Assembly: GCF_000022025.1 (NCBI RefSeq)
Contig: NC_011886.1
Span: 4,075,942-4,139,941 of the forward strand
From: Pseudarthrobacter chlorophenolicus A6
GTDB taxonomy: Bacteria; Actinomycetota; Actinomycetes; Actinomycetales; Micrococcaceae
Length of the DNA: 64,000 nt
Reading direction: 5' to 3'
Part shown: positions 42,463-52,130 of the stretch, one piece after another
Numbering within the stretch: the first letter of the stretch is position 1
Layout of the letters: each line of letters begins with the position of its first letter
Made by a program: the position numbers and the translations under genes
Notes under the pieces: model-generated
The model's database searches: none
What the model saw: the letters and a program-made list of their open reading frames with translations, nothing else
Told to the model about the DNA's origin: nothing

Positions 42463-43466
42463 CCGCTCAGCGACTACGCGTCGGCGTCATCGGCGCGGGA
42501 AAAATTGCCTCCATCGCCCAACTGCCCACCCTGGTACAACGGAACGATGTTGAACTGGTTGCACTGGTCTCCCGTCAAGAGGACCCCGGGCACCTGGTCC
42601 GCCGCTGGGGTTTCGGCGCCGCCTATCGATCGGTTGAAGACATGCTTGCCGCTCAGGACCTGGACGCCGTCTTTGTCCTCACCCCGCGCTCGGAGCACGC
42701 GCACGCCGTCAAGCTTTGCCTTGAAAACGACATCGACGTGTTCTGCGAAAAACCCCTGGCCCCGGAAACCGACGAAGCAGAACGGTTGGCTGACCTCGCC
42801 GAGGAACGTGGCCTGATCCTGATGGTGGACTTCAACCGCCGCTACGCACCCGTCTACACGGCCGGGCGTGATGCGTTTGGGGAGAAGGGCGCTACGTTCT
42901 GCGTCGCCCAGAAGAACCGGCCCGGATCCGAGTACCGCGCGACGTTCGAGAACGCCATTCACATGGTCGACCTGCTGCGCTGGTACTGCGGCGGCGAACC
43001 CGTGGACGTCTCTGCGCATGCGGCCGGGGAGGACCCCTGGGAGGAAGACGGCGTCGCTGCCATCATCCGCTTCAGCACCGGTAACACCGGAGTGCTGATG
43101 GCAGCCCGGACCGCAGGTGCCTGGAACGAAAAACTGGACGCCTACGGCCACGGAAAAACCGTGGAAGTGCGTGCCCCCGAGGCAGTGTCGACCACTATCA
43201 GCGGAGTCACCACATCACGCGAACTCAGCGCCGAAGCCTACGGGTGGGCCACGGCAACCGACACGCTGGGCTTCTCCGCCGCAGTCCACCATTTCCTCGA
43301 TCGCGTCGCCGACAGAGCCGAACCCCTCACGTCGGGCCGCGAGGCCGTTCAGACCCAGCGGCTGCTCGATCGGATCCTCGCCGCCTCTGGGTTGCCCGCT
43401 GAAGAACAGGAAGGCCGGTTATGGCAGAGTCACGCCACGCAGCCAGTGAGCGGAGGCACCAAATGA
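42459..43466 (+). CDS. Gfo/Idh/MocA-family oxidoreductase
   Basis: The 335-aa NAD(P)-dependent dehydrogenase begins with a good Rossmann motif (VGVIGAGKIASIAQLPTL), followed by VLTPRSEHAHAVKLCLEN and the EKPLAPETDEAERLADLAEE segment. The catalytic region is ENAIHMVDLLRWYCGGEP, with the family histidine. It is the second such enzyme in the operon, and would act on an alternate oxidation state or stereoisomer. It is coupled by ATGA at both ends. Substrate undetermined. Confidence 0.86.
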   Translation: MTAQRLRVGVIGAGKIASIAQLPTLVQRNDVELVALVSRQEDPGHLVRRWGFGAAYRSVEDMLAAQDLDAVFVLTPRSEHAHAVKLCLENDIDVFCEKPLAPETDEAERLADLAEERGLILMVDFNRRYAPVYTAGRDAFGEKGATFCVAQKNRPGSEYRATFENAIHMVDLLRWYCGGEPVDVSAHAAGEDPWEEDGVAAIIRFSTGNTGVLMAARTAGAWNEKLDAYGHGKTVEVRAPEAVSTTISGVTTSRELSAEAYGWATATDTLGFSAAVHHFLDRVADRAEPLTSGREAVQTQRLLDRILAASGLPAEEQEGRLWQSHATQPVSGGTK

Positions 43467-44212
43467 GCCTCAAGGATCAAGTGGTCCTGGTGACCGGATC
43501 AAGTGGAGGCATCGGTGATGCCGTTATCGATGCGCTCAAAGTCGAGGGAGCCCTCGTGATCGGCGCCGACCGCGCCGCCAAAGAGGGCCAGGACCTGGCC
43601 GCCTTCTTCCCGCTCGACGTCACCTCCGAAGAGCAGTGCGCCTCCGTCGTCCGCGACATCACAAGCAAGTACGGGCGCATCGACGCACTCATTCACGCCG
43701 CCGGTATCCTCGGCGCCACCCCGGACATCATGGAAACCACCACGGAAGAATACGAAACCGTGATGCGGATCAACGCCTCCGGCACGTTCTCCATGGTCCG
43801 GGAAACGGCACAGTCAATGATGGCGTCCGGGACCGCCGGTGCCATCATCATCCTTTCCTCGGTCGCGGCGAAGGAAGCCCGCAGCAATTACCTGCCGTAC
43901 AACTCGAGCAAGCTTGCCGTGCTTCACATCATGTGGTCCTTCGCCGAAATACTCGGACCCCATGGAATCTCCGTTAACGCGATCGCACCGGGCCCGGTCA
44001 ACACCCCCATGTGGGCCCAATTCGCCAAAGACTCCGGCCCCGATGCCGTCGCCAACCGAGCCAAACGCGCCGCGCAACTTCCCATGCGCCGCTTCGCCGA
44101 ACCCGACGAGGTCGCCCGCGCCATCCTCTTCCTAGCCGACCCTGACAACCGCTACATCACCGGCGTGAGCTTGGACGTGGCAGGCGGCGCGCACCTCGGC
44201 ATAGGGTCCTGA
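43463..44212 (+). CDS. Short-chain dehydrogenase/reductase (SDR)
   Basis: The 249-aa SDR starts with LVTGSSGGIGDAVIDAL (cofactor motif), has the HAAG strand in ALIHAAGILG, catalytic Ser in ILSSVAAKE, and YNSSKLAVLHIM with the Tyr/Lys pair. The C-terminus ends ITGVSLDVAGGAHLG. ATG 43463 with GGAGG upstream was chosen, overlapping the preceding stop as ATGA; the frame to 43421 is not needed. It is the last gene of the plus-strand operon. Confidence 0.87.
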   Translation: MSLKDQVVLVTGSSGGIGDAVIDALKVEGALVIGADRAAKEGQDLAAFFPLDVTSEEQCASVVRDITSKYGRIDALIHAAGILGATPDIMETTTEEYETVMRINASGTFSMVRETAQSMMASGTAGAIIILSSVAAKEARSNYLPYNSSKLAVLHIMWSFAEILGPHGISVNAIAPGPVNTPMWAQFAKDSGPDAVANRAKRAAQLPMRRFAEPDEVARAILFLADPDNRYITGVSLDVAGGAHLGIGS

Positions 44213-44414
44213 CGGCGTTCTTGAACTCAGCGCTGGCCGTCACCAGATCCGGACTAGGCCCACTGCTCCCACAGGGTCAGCTGCAGCCTGACGGTGTCCG
44301 CCGGAACAGGATCCGCGGAGCGCGCCCCGGCCGAAGCAGCCCCCAGGGAAGGGCCCGCGGCGGCACCCTGCTCGCCGCCGTCGTCGCCCCTTCCCCACCA
44401 GGCTGCGATCCGCA

Positions 44415-45788
44415 TCAGGCCCGGACCGCCCCGGACGGCTGGTCCGCGGTGCGCACCGGTGTCTCCAACCCGAGGTTTTCGCGCAGGGTGCTGCCGCGGT
44501 ACTCCGTGGGGTACACGCCGCGTTCCTGCAGCTCCGGCACCAGGTGGTTGACGATGTCATCCAGTCCGGTGGGAACCAGCCACGGCGAGATGTTGAACCC
44601 GTCCACCGCACCCGTCCGGGCATACTCGGCCAGGTGGTCCGCCACGGCCGTGTAGGAGCCGGTGAACGTGGCGTCGATCCGCGCCGTCTTGGAGGTGACG
44701 AACTGGCGGATGGACAGGCCCTTGTCCTTGGCCTCGGCACGCCACTGGTCCGCGAGCTGACGGGCCTTGGCACCGTGGAAGCCGCTGCCGCGGGTCTCGG
44801 ACGTCTCCTCCACCACGGGGTCGATCTCCGGCAGCGGACCGTCGGGATCGTACTCGGACAGCTCGCGGCCCCAGAACTGCTCCAGGTAGGCCACAGCCTG
44901 CTGCGGCCCGATCTGCAGGCTCCGCACCCACTCCTTCTTTTCCGCAGCCTCTTCGGCTGTGGCAGCGAGGATGAATTCGCTGGCCGGCATGATCTGCACG
45001 GCATTCGCGCCGCGGCCCGCCGCCACCGAACGCTCCACGAGGTCCTTGCGGAACTCCACGGCGTCGTCGAACTTGGGGTGGGCGGAGAAGATCACGTCCG
45101 CCTGGCGGGCGGCGAAGTTCCGTCCCTCGGGCGAATCCCCGGCCTGGAACAGCACCGGCCGGTACTGCGCACTGCGCGGCAGGCGCGGAGTCACGTCCAC
45201 CGTGTAGTGCTGCCCTTCGTGGAGCACGCGGCGGGCCGGGCCGGCGGGGCTCTCCCAGGAGTCCCAGATCCGCTTGGCCGTCTCCACGAACGCTTCGGCG
45301 TGCCTGTACCGGTCGGCATGGTCAAGGTAGCCGCCGCGGCGGAAGTTCGCACCGGTCCACGCGTTGTCCGTGGTGACGATGTTCCAGGCGGCACGGCCGC
45401 CGGAGATCAGGTCCAGCGAGGCAAGCCGGTGGGCCAGGTCCGCCGGATCGTTGTAGGTGGTGTTCTGGGTGGCTACCAGTCCGATGTTCCTGGTCACCGA
45501 AGCCAGCGCGGCCAGCATGGTCTGCGCATCCGGCCGGCCCACCACGTCCAGGGCGTGCGGGCGGCCCAGGTGCTCACGCAGGCGAAGTCCCTCCCCCAGG
45601 AAGAACGCCGCGAACAGCCCGCGCTCGGCGGTCTGGGCGATGCGGCGGAAGGATTCAAAGTCGGTCTGCGAACCGGATTCTGCCGCCTTCCAGATGGTGC
45701 CGGAATTGACGCCCTGGAAGAAGATGCCGAACTGGATCTGGCCGGTGGGCTGGAAGACGTCGGATTTAGCACGGTTGTGCTGTGTCAT
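44415..45788 (-). CDS. NtaA/SnaA/DszA-family FMN-dependent monooxygenase
   Basis: The 457-aa flavin monooxygenase is of the two-component LLM type that needs reduced FMN from a partner. Family marks are GQIQFGIFFQGVN, GRPDAQTMLAALASVT, the ISGGRAAWNIVTTDNAWTGA segment, and FQAGDSPEGRNFAARQADVI with the flavin-phosphate loop. ATG 45788 has AAGGA upstream. It is the last gene of the seven-gene minus-strand unit starting at 51797. It resembles YtnJ-type enzymes that oxidise S-substituted cysteines and other C-S or C-N compounds, so a sulfur salvage role is inferred. Confidence 0.87.
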   Translation of the reverse strand: MTQHNRAKSDVFQPTGQIQFGIFFQGVNSGTIWKAAESGSQTDFESFRRIAQTAERGLFAAFFLGEGLRLREHLGRPHALDVVGRPDAQTMLAALASVTRNIGLVATQNTTYNDPADLAHRLASLDLISGGRAAWNIVTTDNAWTGANFRRGGYLDHADRYRHAEAFVETAKRIWDSWESPAGPARRVLHEGQHYTVDVTPRLPRSAQYRPVLFQAGDSPEGRNFAARQADVIFSAHPKFDDAVEFRKDLVERSVAAGRGANAVQIMPASEFILAATAEEAAEKKEWVRSLQIGPQQAVAYLEQFWGRELSEYDPDGPLPEIDPVVEETSETRGSGFHGAKARQLADQWRAEAKDKGLSIRQFVTSKTARIDATFTGSYTAVADHLAEYARTGAVDGFNISPWLVPTGLDDIVNHLVPELQERGVYPTEYRGSTLRENLGLETPVRTADQPSGAVRA

Positions 45789-45797
45789 GGTTTTTCC

Positions 45798-46868
45798 TTA
45801 CTTTCCGGTGCCGGCGGCGGCAGATGCGTAGCGGCTGGCAGGGCGTTCCAGGCCCAGCAGGTCGCGGAAGGTTCCGTCCAGCAGCACCGGGCGGAGCGCT
45901 CCGCGGCGGCGCAGCTCGGGCAGGACCAGGCGGCCCAGTTCGTCAAGGTCCAGAGCGAGCGACGCCGGGTGGAGGCGCACGCCGTCGGCGTCCGCCAGCA
46001 ATGACTCAAGGAGGTCCGTCAGGGCTGCGGCGGTGCCCGCGAAGACCGCGCGTCCGCCGTCGAACGCTGTTTTCCGCGAGGCCGCAGCCTGCCCGCGCGA
46101 GTCGAGGACGACGTCGAGCTCGGCGATCACCGCCACGGACGCACCCACGCGGGAGCGCACGTCGAGGACCTCCGCCGCCAGCAGTTCGGGGGTCGGCGCG
46201 GACACCAGCACAGCGTCCACGGCGTCGGCCGGCACCTCGCCCAGCAGCGAAGCAGGAACCAGTACAGGGAGCTGCCCCTGCAGCGGACGCGGAATGATGG
46301 ACGGGCCCTTCACCGAATAGCCCGCGCCGGCGAAGCCGTCAGGCGTCTCAAAATCGGCATAGTGGAGCTTGTCCACATCGATGTACCGCCCGGTGGCGAC
46401 ATCACGGATCACGGCATCGTCCTCCCACGAATCCCACAGCCGGCGGGATACCTCGATGGACGCCGCGGCCTCCTGGCCCAGCGCGGCGCCGGTGACGGAA
46501 GAACGCCCGACGGCGGCGGCAGCCCCGGGTGCCTCGTCCGCCGAGGCGATCCATCCGGCCCGGCCGCCGGAGACGTAGTCGAGGCTGGCCAGCTGGGTGG
46601 AAACGTGGAACGGCTCGGTGTAGACGGTGTCCACTTCGGGGATCAGCGCAATGGACCTGGTGACGGGGCCGGCGAACGCGGCGCGCTGCAGTGCGTTGGC
46701 ACGGCCGGGAACCGGCGCGTCCGTGAAGGTGGCTGCGTGGAAACCGGCGGACTCGGCGGCCAGCACCGCACGGGAGATGTCCGCTCCGTCCCAGCCGGCG
46801 CCGTCGAGCTCGATGGCCAGGAAACCGGCCTGGCTTCCTTCGGCCGGAAGGTTCTCGGTGTTGCTCAT
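45798..46868 (-). CDS. LLM-class flavin-dependent oxidoreductase
   Basis: The 356-aa luciferase-like protein keeps the central signature STQLASLDYVSGGRAGWIAS but is shorter than the NtaA/DszA type and has a diverged C-terminus. ATG 46868 was chosen because it overlaps the stop of the DUF1684 gene (ATGA); the extension to 46976 is antisense-like. It lies between DUF1684 and the NtaA-type enzyme. A partner monooxygenase in the same pathway is inferred. Substrate is not visible. Confidence 0.82.
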   Translation of the reverse strand: MSNTENLPAEGSQAGFLAIELDGAGWDGADISRAVLAAESAGFHAATFTDAPVPGRANALQRAAFAGPVTRSIALIPEVDTVYTEPFHVSTQLASLDYVSGGRAGWIASADEAPGAAAAVGRSSVTGAALGQEAAASIEVSRRLWDSWEDDAVIRDVATGRYIDVDKLHYADFETPDGFAGAGYSVKGPSIIPRPLQGQLPVLVPASLLGEVPADAVDAVLVSAPTPELLAAEVLDVRSRVGASVAVIAELDVVLDSRGQAAASRKTAFDGGRAVFAGTAAALTDLLESLLADADGVRLHPASLALDLDELGRLVLPELRRRGALRPVLLDGTFRDLLGLERPASRYASAAAGTGK

Positions 46869-47704
46869 TTCAGGTCCTGACGTTCGTAGGGAATCTTTTC
46901 GCCGGCCTCGATGGCCACGGGCAGCCGGTTTTCGGCCGGTGGAAGCGGGCAGGTGGCCAGGTCCGTGTAGGCGCACGGCAGGTTGACCGCCCGGTTGAAG
47001 TCCAGCACCACGGAGCCGTCCGCTTCGGGCACCACGGAGAGCGTGCGGTTGGCCGCGTAGGTGGTGGTGCCGGAGGTCTGGTCCGTGAACAGCACCGACA
47101 GGGAACCCGGTGCGTGGCCGTTGAACGCAGTCAGCGCCAGGTCCTGCCCGGCGAGCTTGAAGCGGATCTCGCCCGGGGCCTCGTAAACGTGCTGAATGCC
47201 CTCGACGGCGGCACCCACCGTGGTGGGCCGCGGCGCCTCGAACGGAACGAACGTTCCACGGACGGCGTAGGCGGCATCCGGCGAGTAGGCGGGGGTGCCC
47301 TGGTATTCGCGGAGCAGCCGGTTCTCCGGGTGCCGCGGCCGCACGATGTATTCACCGCCGCGCTTGGCCAGTTCAATGACGGTGTCACCGGAAACCAGGT
47401 TGATTCCGCCGCGTTCGGCAATGGGTCCGAACTCCAGCTCGGCACCGTCGCCGGTGTTCAGCTCCTTGCCGTCCTGCTGCAGGCTTTCGCCCGGCTGCAG
47501 CACAACGCGGACGACGTCGGCCGCCGCGCTCCAGGTTCCAGGGGCACCTTCCAGCGGAGTGGCGTCGCCGCTGAGCCAATGGAGGTGGGTCACGGCCAGG
47601 AAGCCGTGCGGGTGGGCGCGGTTGCGCTCGTGCGCCGCGTGCCATTCCTGCCAGTCGGCGTCGAACGTTTCGAGGGCTGTTTCAGTGGACAAGGGCGTTC
47701 TCAC
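46865..47704 (-). CDS. DUF1684-family protein
   Basis: The 279-aa protein matches DUF1684: an N-terminal helix (DWQEWHAAHERNRAHPHGFL) followed by beta-rich segments including WLSGDATPLEG, VRGTFVPFEAPRPTTVG, and the family C-terminal NRAVNLPCAYTDLATCPLPP with two conserved cysteines. No signal peptide is seen. The family has no assigned reaction that I know of. It sits inside an operon of LLM monooxygenases and an amino-acid-type ABC transporter, and its start lies inside the end of the upstream LLM gene, so it is probably an accessory or hydrolytic component. Confidence 0.85.
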   Translation of the reverse strand: MRTPLSTETALETFDADWQEWHAAHERNRAHPHGFLAVTHLHWLSGDATPLEGAPGTWSAAADVVRVVLQPGESLQQDGKELNTGDGAELEFGPIAERGGINLVSGDTVIELAKRGGEYIVRPRHPENRLLREYQGTPAYSPDAAYAVRGTFVPFEAPRPTTVGAAVEGIQHVYEAPGEIRFKLAGQDLALTAFNGHAPGSLSVLFTDQTSGTTTYAANRTLSVVPEADGSVVLDFNRAVNLPCAYTDLATCPLPPAENRLPVAIEAGEKIPYERQDLK

Positions 47705-48815
47705 TCCTGATGACGTTGGCGGACTGGTTGGATCGCGTGGATTCGGGGCGGTTGCCGTAGGGGTCCCCGTCCTCCCACAGCGTGGTGGGTGCTGCGGCCC
47801 GGACGGCCGGGATCACTTCGAGGGCGAAGCGCTCCAGGATTTCCAGCTGCTGCTCGAAGGGCAGGGTGGTGGGCAGGGAGATGGATTGCAGATCATGGCC
47901 GTACAGCGCGTGGTAGCTCAGGATTTTGTCGATCACCTGCTCCGGGCTTCCCACCAGCGCCGGCCCCTCGGCCACGGCATGCTGGATGTCCCGGAAGGGC
48001 GAGTTGTTCCCCGGCACGTTGCGGTTGGCCGTCAGGGCCTCATAGACGGGGCCGAACTGGCGCACCGCCTCCTGGGTGGTGTCAGCGATGAACACGCCGC
48101 CGGCGCCGCAGCCCGAGCCGACGTACTGCTGCCGGGGATCGTGCCCGTGGCGCCCGTACTCTTCACGGTAGTGATCGATCAGCACGGCATAGTTCTCCCG
48201 CGGCTGGATGGCGTTGGCGGTGAACAGCGGGTCCCCCCACTTGCCGGCCAGGGCAGCCGAGGTCAGCGTTGTAGCAGAGCCGTGCCAAATACGCGGCGGG
48301 CCGTCGAACGGGCGTGGGGTGGTGGTGGTCGGCTCGGCCAGGGGCGCCCGGAACCGGCCGGACCAGGTGACGCCGTCCTCCCGCCACAGCCGGCGCAGCA
48401 GTTCGTACTTTTCGGCGAGCAGGTCCCACTGGTCAGCCAGGTCCAGGCCGAAGAGCGGGTACTGCAGCACTTCGTTGCCCTTGCCGATGGTGATTTCCAG
48501 GCGGCCGCGGCTGAGCTGGTCGATGGTGGCGTAATCCTCCGCCACCCGCACCGGGTCCAGCACGGACAGCACCGTCACGCCGGTGTGCAGCCGGATCCTG
48601 TCCGTTACCGCCGCGATGGCTGCCAGCACGGTGGTGGGAGAGGAGGAGATGAACTCACCGGCGTGCCGCTCCCCCACCGAAAAGCCGTCAAAGCCAAGGG
48701 CCTCAGCCCGGCGTGCCGTTTCCACCACCTGGTTCAGCCGGTCAGCGGTAGAGACGATTTCCCCGGTGAGCGGGTTCTTCAAGTGCGGAATGATATCCAG
48801 GACCTGGAATTTCAT
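47682..48815 (-). CDS. LLM-class flavin-dependent oxidoreductase
   Basis: The 377-aa LLM protein shows the classical landmarks: an EALGFDGFSVGERHAGEFIS segment, TDRIRLHTGVTVLSVLDPVR, and LSRGRLEITIGKGNE. This is the third luciferase-like gene of the unit. Its ATG overlaps the stop of the solute-binding protein gene, and its end overlaps DUF1684 by 23 nt. It resembles the YtmO/CmoO-type enzyme more than the NtaA type in length. Role in oxidising a sulfur-containing amino acid derivative is inferred from context. Confidence 0.86.
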   Translation of the reverse strand: MKFQVLDIIPHLKNPLTGEIVSTADRLNQVVETARRAEALGFDGFSVGERHAGEFISSSPTTVLAAIAAVTDRIRLHTGVTVLSVLDPVRVAEDYATIDQLSRGRLEITIGKGNEVLQYPLFGLDLADQWDLLAEKYELLRRLWREDGVTWSGRFRAPLAEPTTTTPRPFDGPPRIWHGSATTLTSAALAGKWGDPLFTANAIQPRENYAVLIDHYREEYGRHGHDPRQQYVGSGCGAGGVFIADTTQEAVRQFGPVYEALTANRNVPGNNSPFRDIQHAVAEGPALVGSPEQVIDKILSYHALYGHDLQSISLPTTLPFEQQLEILERFALEVIPAVRAAAPTTLWEDGDPYGNRPESTRSNQSANVIRSENALVH

Positions 48816-49879
48816 CAGGACTTCTTCGAGGCTTCGGCGGATGCGGTGGCGGTGGCCGTGGCCTGGGTGGCCGCGTAGTTCTCCTCGGTGATGGTCTTGG
48901 CTTCCGGCAGCGCCTCCTCGGACAGGCCCCAGCGTTCCAGTACCTTGCCGTAGGAGCCGTCCTTGATGGCGGAGTTCAAGGCCTCGGTGATCACCGGCGC
49001 CAGCCCGTTGCCCTTGAGCGAGGTGGCAGCCACCAGCGTCTCGGACGGCCAGCCGGCGTTCACCTTCCCCACGACTTTCAGGTCATCGCGGGTGTTTTCC
49101 CGGTACACGGTGGACGGGTAGGGGGCGATGTTGAGGTCTGTCCTGCCGGAGGACAGGGCCAGGATGGTGTCCGCCTCGGACTGGTAGTACTGCAGGGCGG
49201 CCGGCGCCTTGCCCTTTTCCTCGAGCTCCTTGTTCCAGGCCAGCAGGATCTTTTCCTGGTTGGTGCCGGAGCCAACGGAGACGCGCAGTCCGGAGATGTC
49301 GTCCGCGCCCTTGATGTCGTAGGTGGCTGAATTCTTGGCTTCGAAGCCCATGAACGCTGCGCGGTAGCTGGCGAAGTCGAACAGCTTGACACGGTCCTTG
49401 TTGACGCCCACGTTGGAGAAGACCACTTCGAAGTCGCCGGACTGGGTCTTCAGCGGCCAGTTCTCCCAGGATGTGACCTGCACATCGAGTTCCAGGCCCA
49501 GCTTGTCCGCCACCAGCTGGGCGATGTCCAGCTCGGAGCCGATCGGGGTCTTGTCATCCGTGGCATGGAAGGACAGGGGGATGGACCCGGCCGTGGTGGC
49601 CACCGTCAGCTTGCCGTCCTTGCCGATCAGCTCGGGGACCTTGGCGGCGAGGGCCGCGTCCTTCTCGCCGCGGATCCGCTGCTGGTCCGGCGAAGTGTTG
49701 TAGACCACGCCGTTGCGTGCCGCCGTCGTCTGCGCCGCTCCGGACGCATCGCCGGACGCGGAGGCGCCGGGATCGGCGCAGCCTGCGAGCGCTGCGGTTC
49801 CGAGGAGGACGACGGCGGGCAGGGCCGCCAAAGTGCGCGCACGCCGGGCGCCGGGCATGTGGGATGCGAAGAATGCCAT
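48815..49879 (-). CDS. ABC transporter substrate-binding lipoprotein, family 3
   Basis: The 354-aa lipoprotein has a signal peptide and lipobox (LAGC, modified Cys34), then the family 3 two-lobe domain (GKLTVATTAGSIPLSFHA, IGSELDIAQLVADKLGLELD, VSVGSGTNQEKIL) and a Ser/Thr/Ala tail. It belongs to the polar-amino-acid group. It follows the ATPase gene by 14 nt and overlaps the next LLM gene. ATG 49879 gives a normal signal peptide; an ATG seven codons later is an alternative. The paralogue at 22482-23462 shares several motifs. Confidence 0.92.
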   Translation of the reverse strand: MAFFASHMPGARRARTLAALPAVVLLGTAALAGCADPGASASGDASGAAQTTAARNGVVYNTSPDQQRIRGEKDAALAAKVPELIGKDGKLTVATTAGSIPLSFHATDDKTPIGSELDIAQLVADKLGLELDVQVTSWENWPLKTQSGDFEVVFSNVGVNKDRVKLFDFASYRAAFMGFEAKNSATYDIKGADDISGLRVSVGSGTNQEKILLAWNKELEEKGKAPAALQYYQSEADTILALSSGRTDLNIAPYPSTVYRENTRDDLKVVGKVNAGWPSETLVAATSLKGNGLAPVITEALNSAIKDGSYGKVLERWGLSEEALPEAKTITEENYAATQATATATASAEASKKS

Positions 49880-49893
49880 GGGAGGAAGGTCCT

Positions 49894-50699
<806 letters not shown>

Positions 50700-50700
<1 letters not shown>

Positions 50701-51797
50701 CAGAGGCTCTTCCGGTTTGTGACGGCGTGGGTGGCGAAGAACTTGCGGGCCTTCTGCAGCGGCGTCAGCGGCAGGTTACGGACGGCGCCCTTCGAGTAGT
50801 GGCGTTCGATGTAGTACTGGAAGACGCTGAGCACGGAGGTGATCACCACGTACCAGAGTGTGGCTACCAGCAGCAGCGGCAGGACCTGCTGGGTGCGGTT
50901 GTAGATCACCTGCACGGTGTAGAACAGCTCCGAATACGCCAGGACGTAGACAATCGAGGTGCCCTTGACCAACCCGATGATCTCGTTGAAGGCGGTGGGC
51001 AGGATGGCGCGCATGGCCTGCGGCAGGACGATCCGGGTGGAGCGGCGCCAGGCCGGGATGCCGAGGGCGGCGGCAGCTTCGAGCTGGCCCTGGTCCACAG
51101 AGAGGATGCCGCCGCGGATGATTTCAGCGGAGTAGGCGGCCTGGTTCAGGGTCAGGCCCAGGACAGCGGCGGCGAACTGGCTGATCAGCGTGGTGGTCTG
51201 CACCTCGAAGAACCGCACGTCCGTGAAGGGGATGCCCAGGCTGATCTTTTCGTACAGGTAGCCCAGGTTGTACCAGAGGAGCAGCTGGACCAGCAGCGGC
51301 GTGGAACGGAAGATCCAGGAGAACGTCCAGGAGACGGACACCAGCAGCGGCGAGGCGGACAGCCGCATGAGCGCCAGGATGAAGCCCAGCACGAAGCCCA
51401 GGATGCCGGAGATGGCGGTGAGCTTCAGGGTCTCCAGCAGGCCGTTGACCACTGACTGCGCGGTGAACCACTGCGCCACCACGCCCCACTCCCAGCGCGG
51501 GTTGGTGGCCAGGGACCAGGCCACGGCCAGGACGCCGAGCGCCACGGCGGCAGTCCCCACCCAGCGCCACGGATGTTTCGCCGCCACGACGCGGTATGAC
51601 GAATAGTCAGCGGCAACGCGTGGTGTTCCTTCAGGCGGCAATCCCCCTCCCGAAGGCAGGGTGCTGCCGGCTGCAGAAGCGGTTTCGGTGGCCGCCTGTC
51701 CGGGAGCGGCTGCCGCCACGCCGGCCTCCGCCGTTGTTGCCGGCTCTCCCGTGGGTGCCGGCCGTGCCTGCGCCACCCTCGATGTTGCTGAACTCAT
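50700..51797 (-). CDS. Amino acid ABC transporter permease
   Basis: The 365-aa permease has an unusually long, Ala/Pro/Thr-rich N-terminal extension (about 70 residues) before the HisM-type membrane domain. The EAA loop reads EAAAALGIPAWRRSTRIVLP. About five or six helices are predicted, including FVLGFILALMRLSASPLLV, with the family FRSTPLLVQLLLWY. It is the first gene of the seven-gene unit. ATG 51797 has GAGGTGG upstream. It probably forms a homodimer because no second permease is seen. Confidence 0.9.
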
Positions 51798-52130
51798 GTG
51801 CCACCTCGCTTCTTGTCCTGGGTCTTGGTGTTCGGGCCGGAGCGGGCGCTCCGGCCTGGGCTTTTGCCCCGGTTGCTGGCTGCAAATCTAGGACCGGCCC
51901 AAACAGGGCGGCAACACCGGAAGTTGCATTAGTTCACCGGGCTTCGCACTGCGTCATGAGTCGGTTTTTTGCGTCTTTTGACCTGTTGTGACGCGGAGTT
52001 AACGGGCGTGACCGGCTGCTCGACCGCCGCGGTCACCGCTGCCTAGCATGGGCACTCCGGCGGCTGCCAACGCGCCGCTGCACTGCCCACCAGTCCCGCG
52101 CACCAGCCCATCCGCCCGTCAGGAGCCCCC
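51798..52130. promoter_or_regulatory. Divergent promoter region of the LLM/ABC and FAD/GNAT units
   Basis: This 333-bp gap serves both directions. On the minus strand a -35-like TTGCCG (51914-51909), an 18-bp spacer and a -10-like TAGATT (51890-51885) could drive the permease operon. On the plus strand TAGCAT at 52044-52049 is a possible -10 for the FAD gene. No clear operator or riboswitch was recognised and no regulator gene is adjacent. Confidence 0.4.

Noticed and set aside
44213..44414. Gap between the last island SDR and the LLM gene considered for a small gene or terminator
   Set aside because: Frames there are shadows, and the only dyad (GTCAG/CTGAC around 44277) is five bases long.
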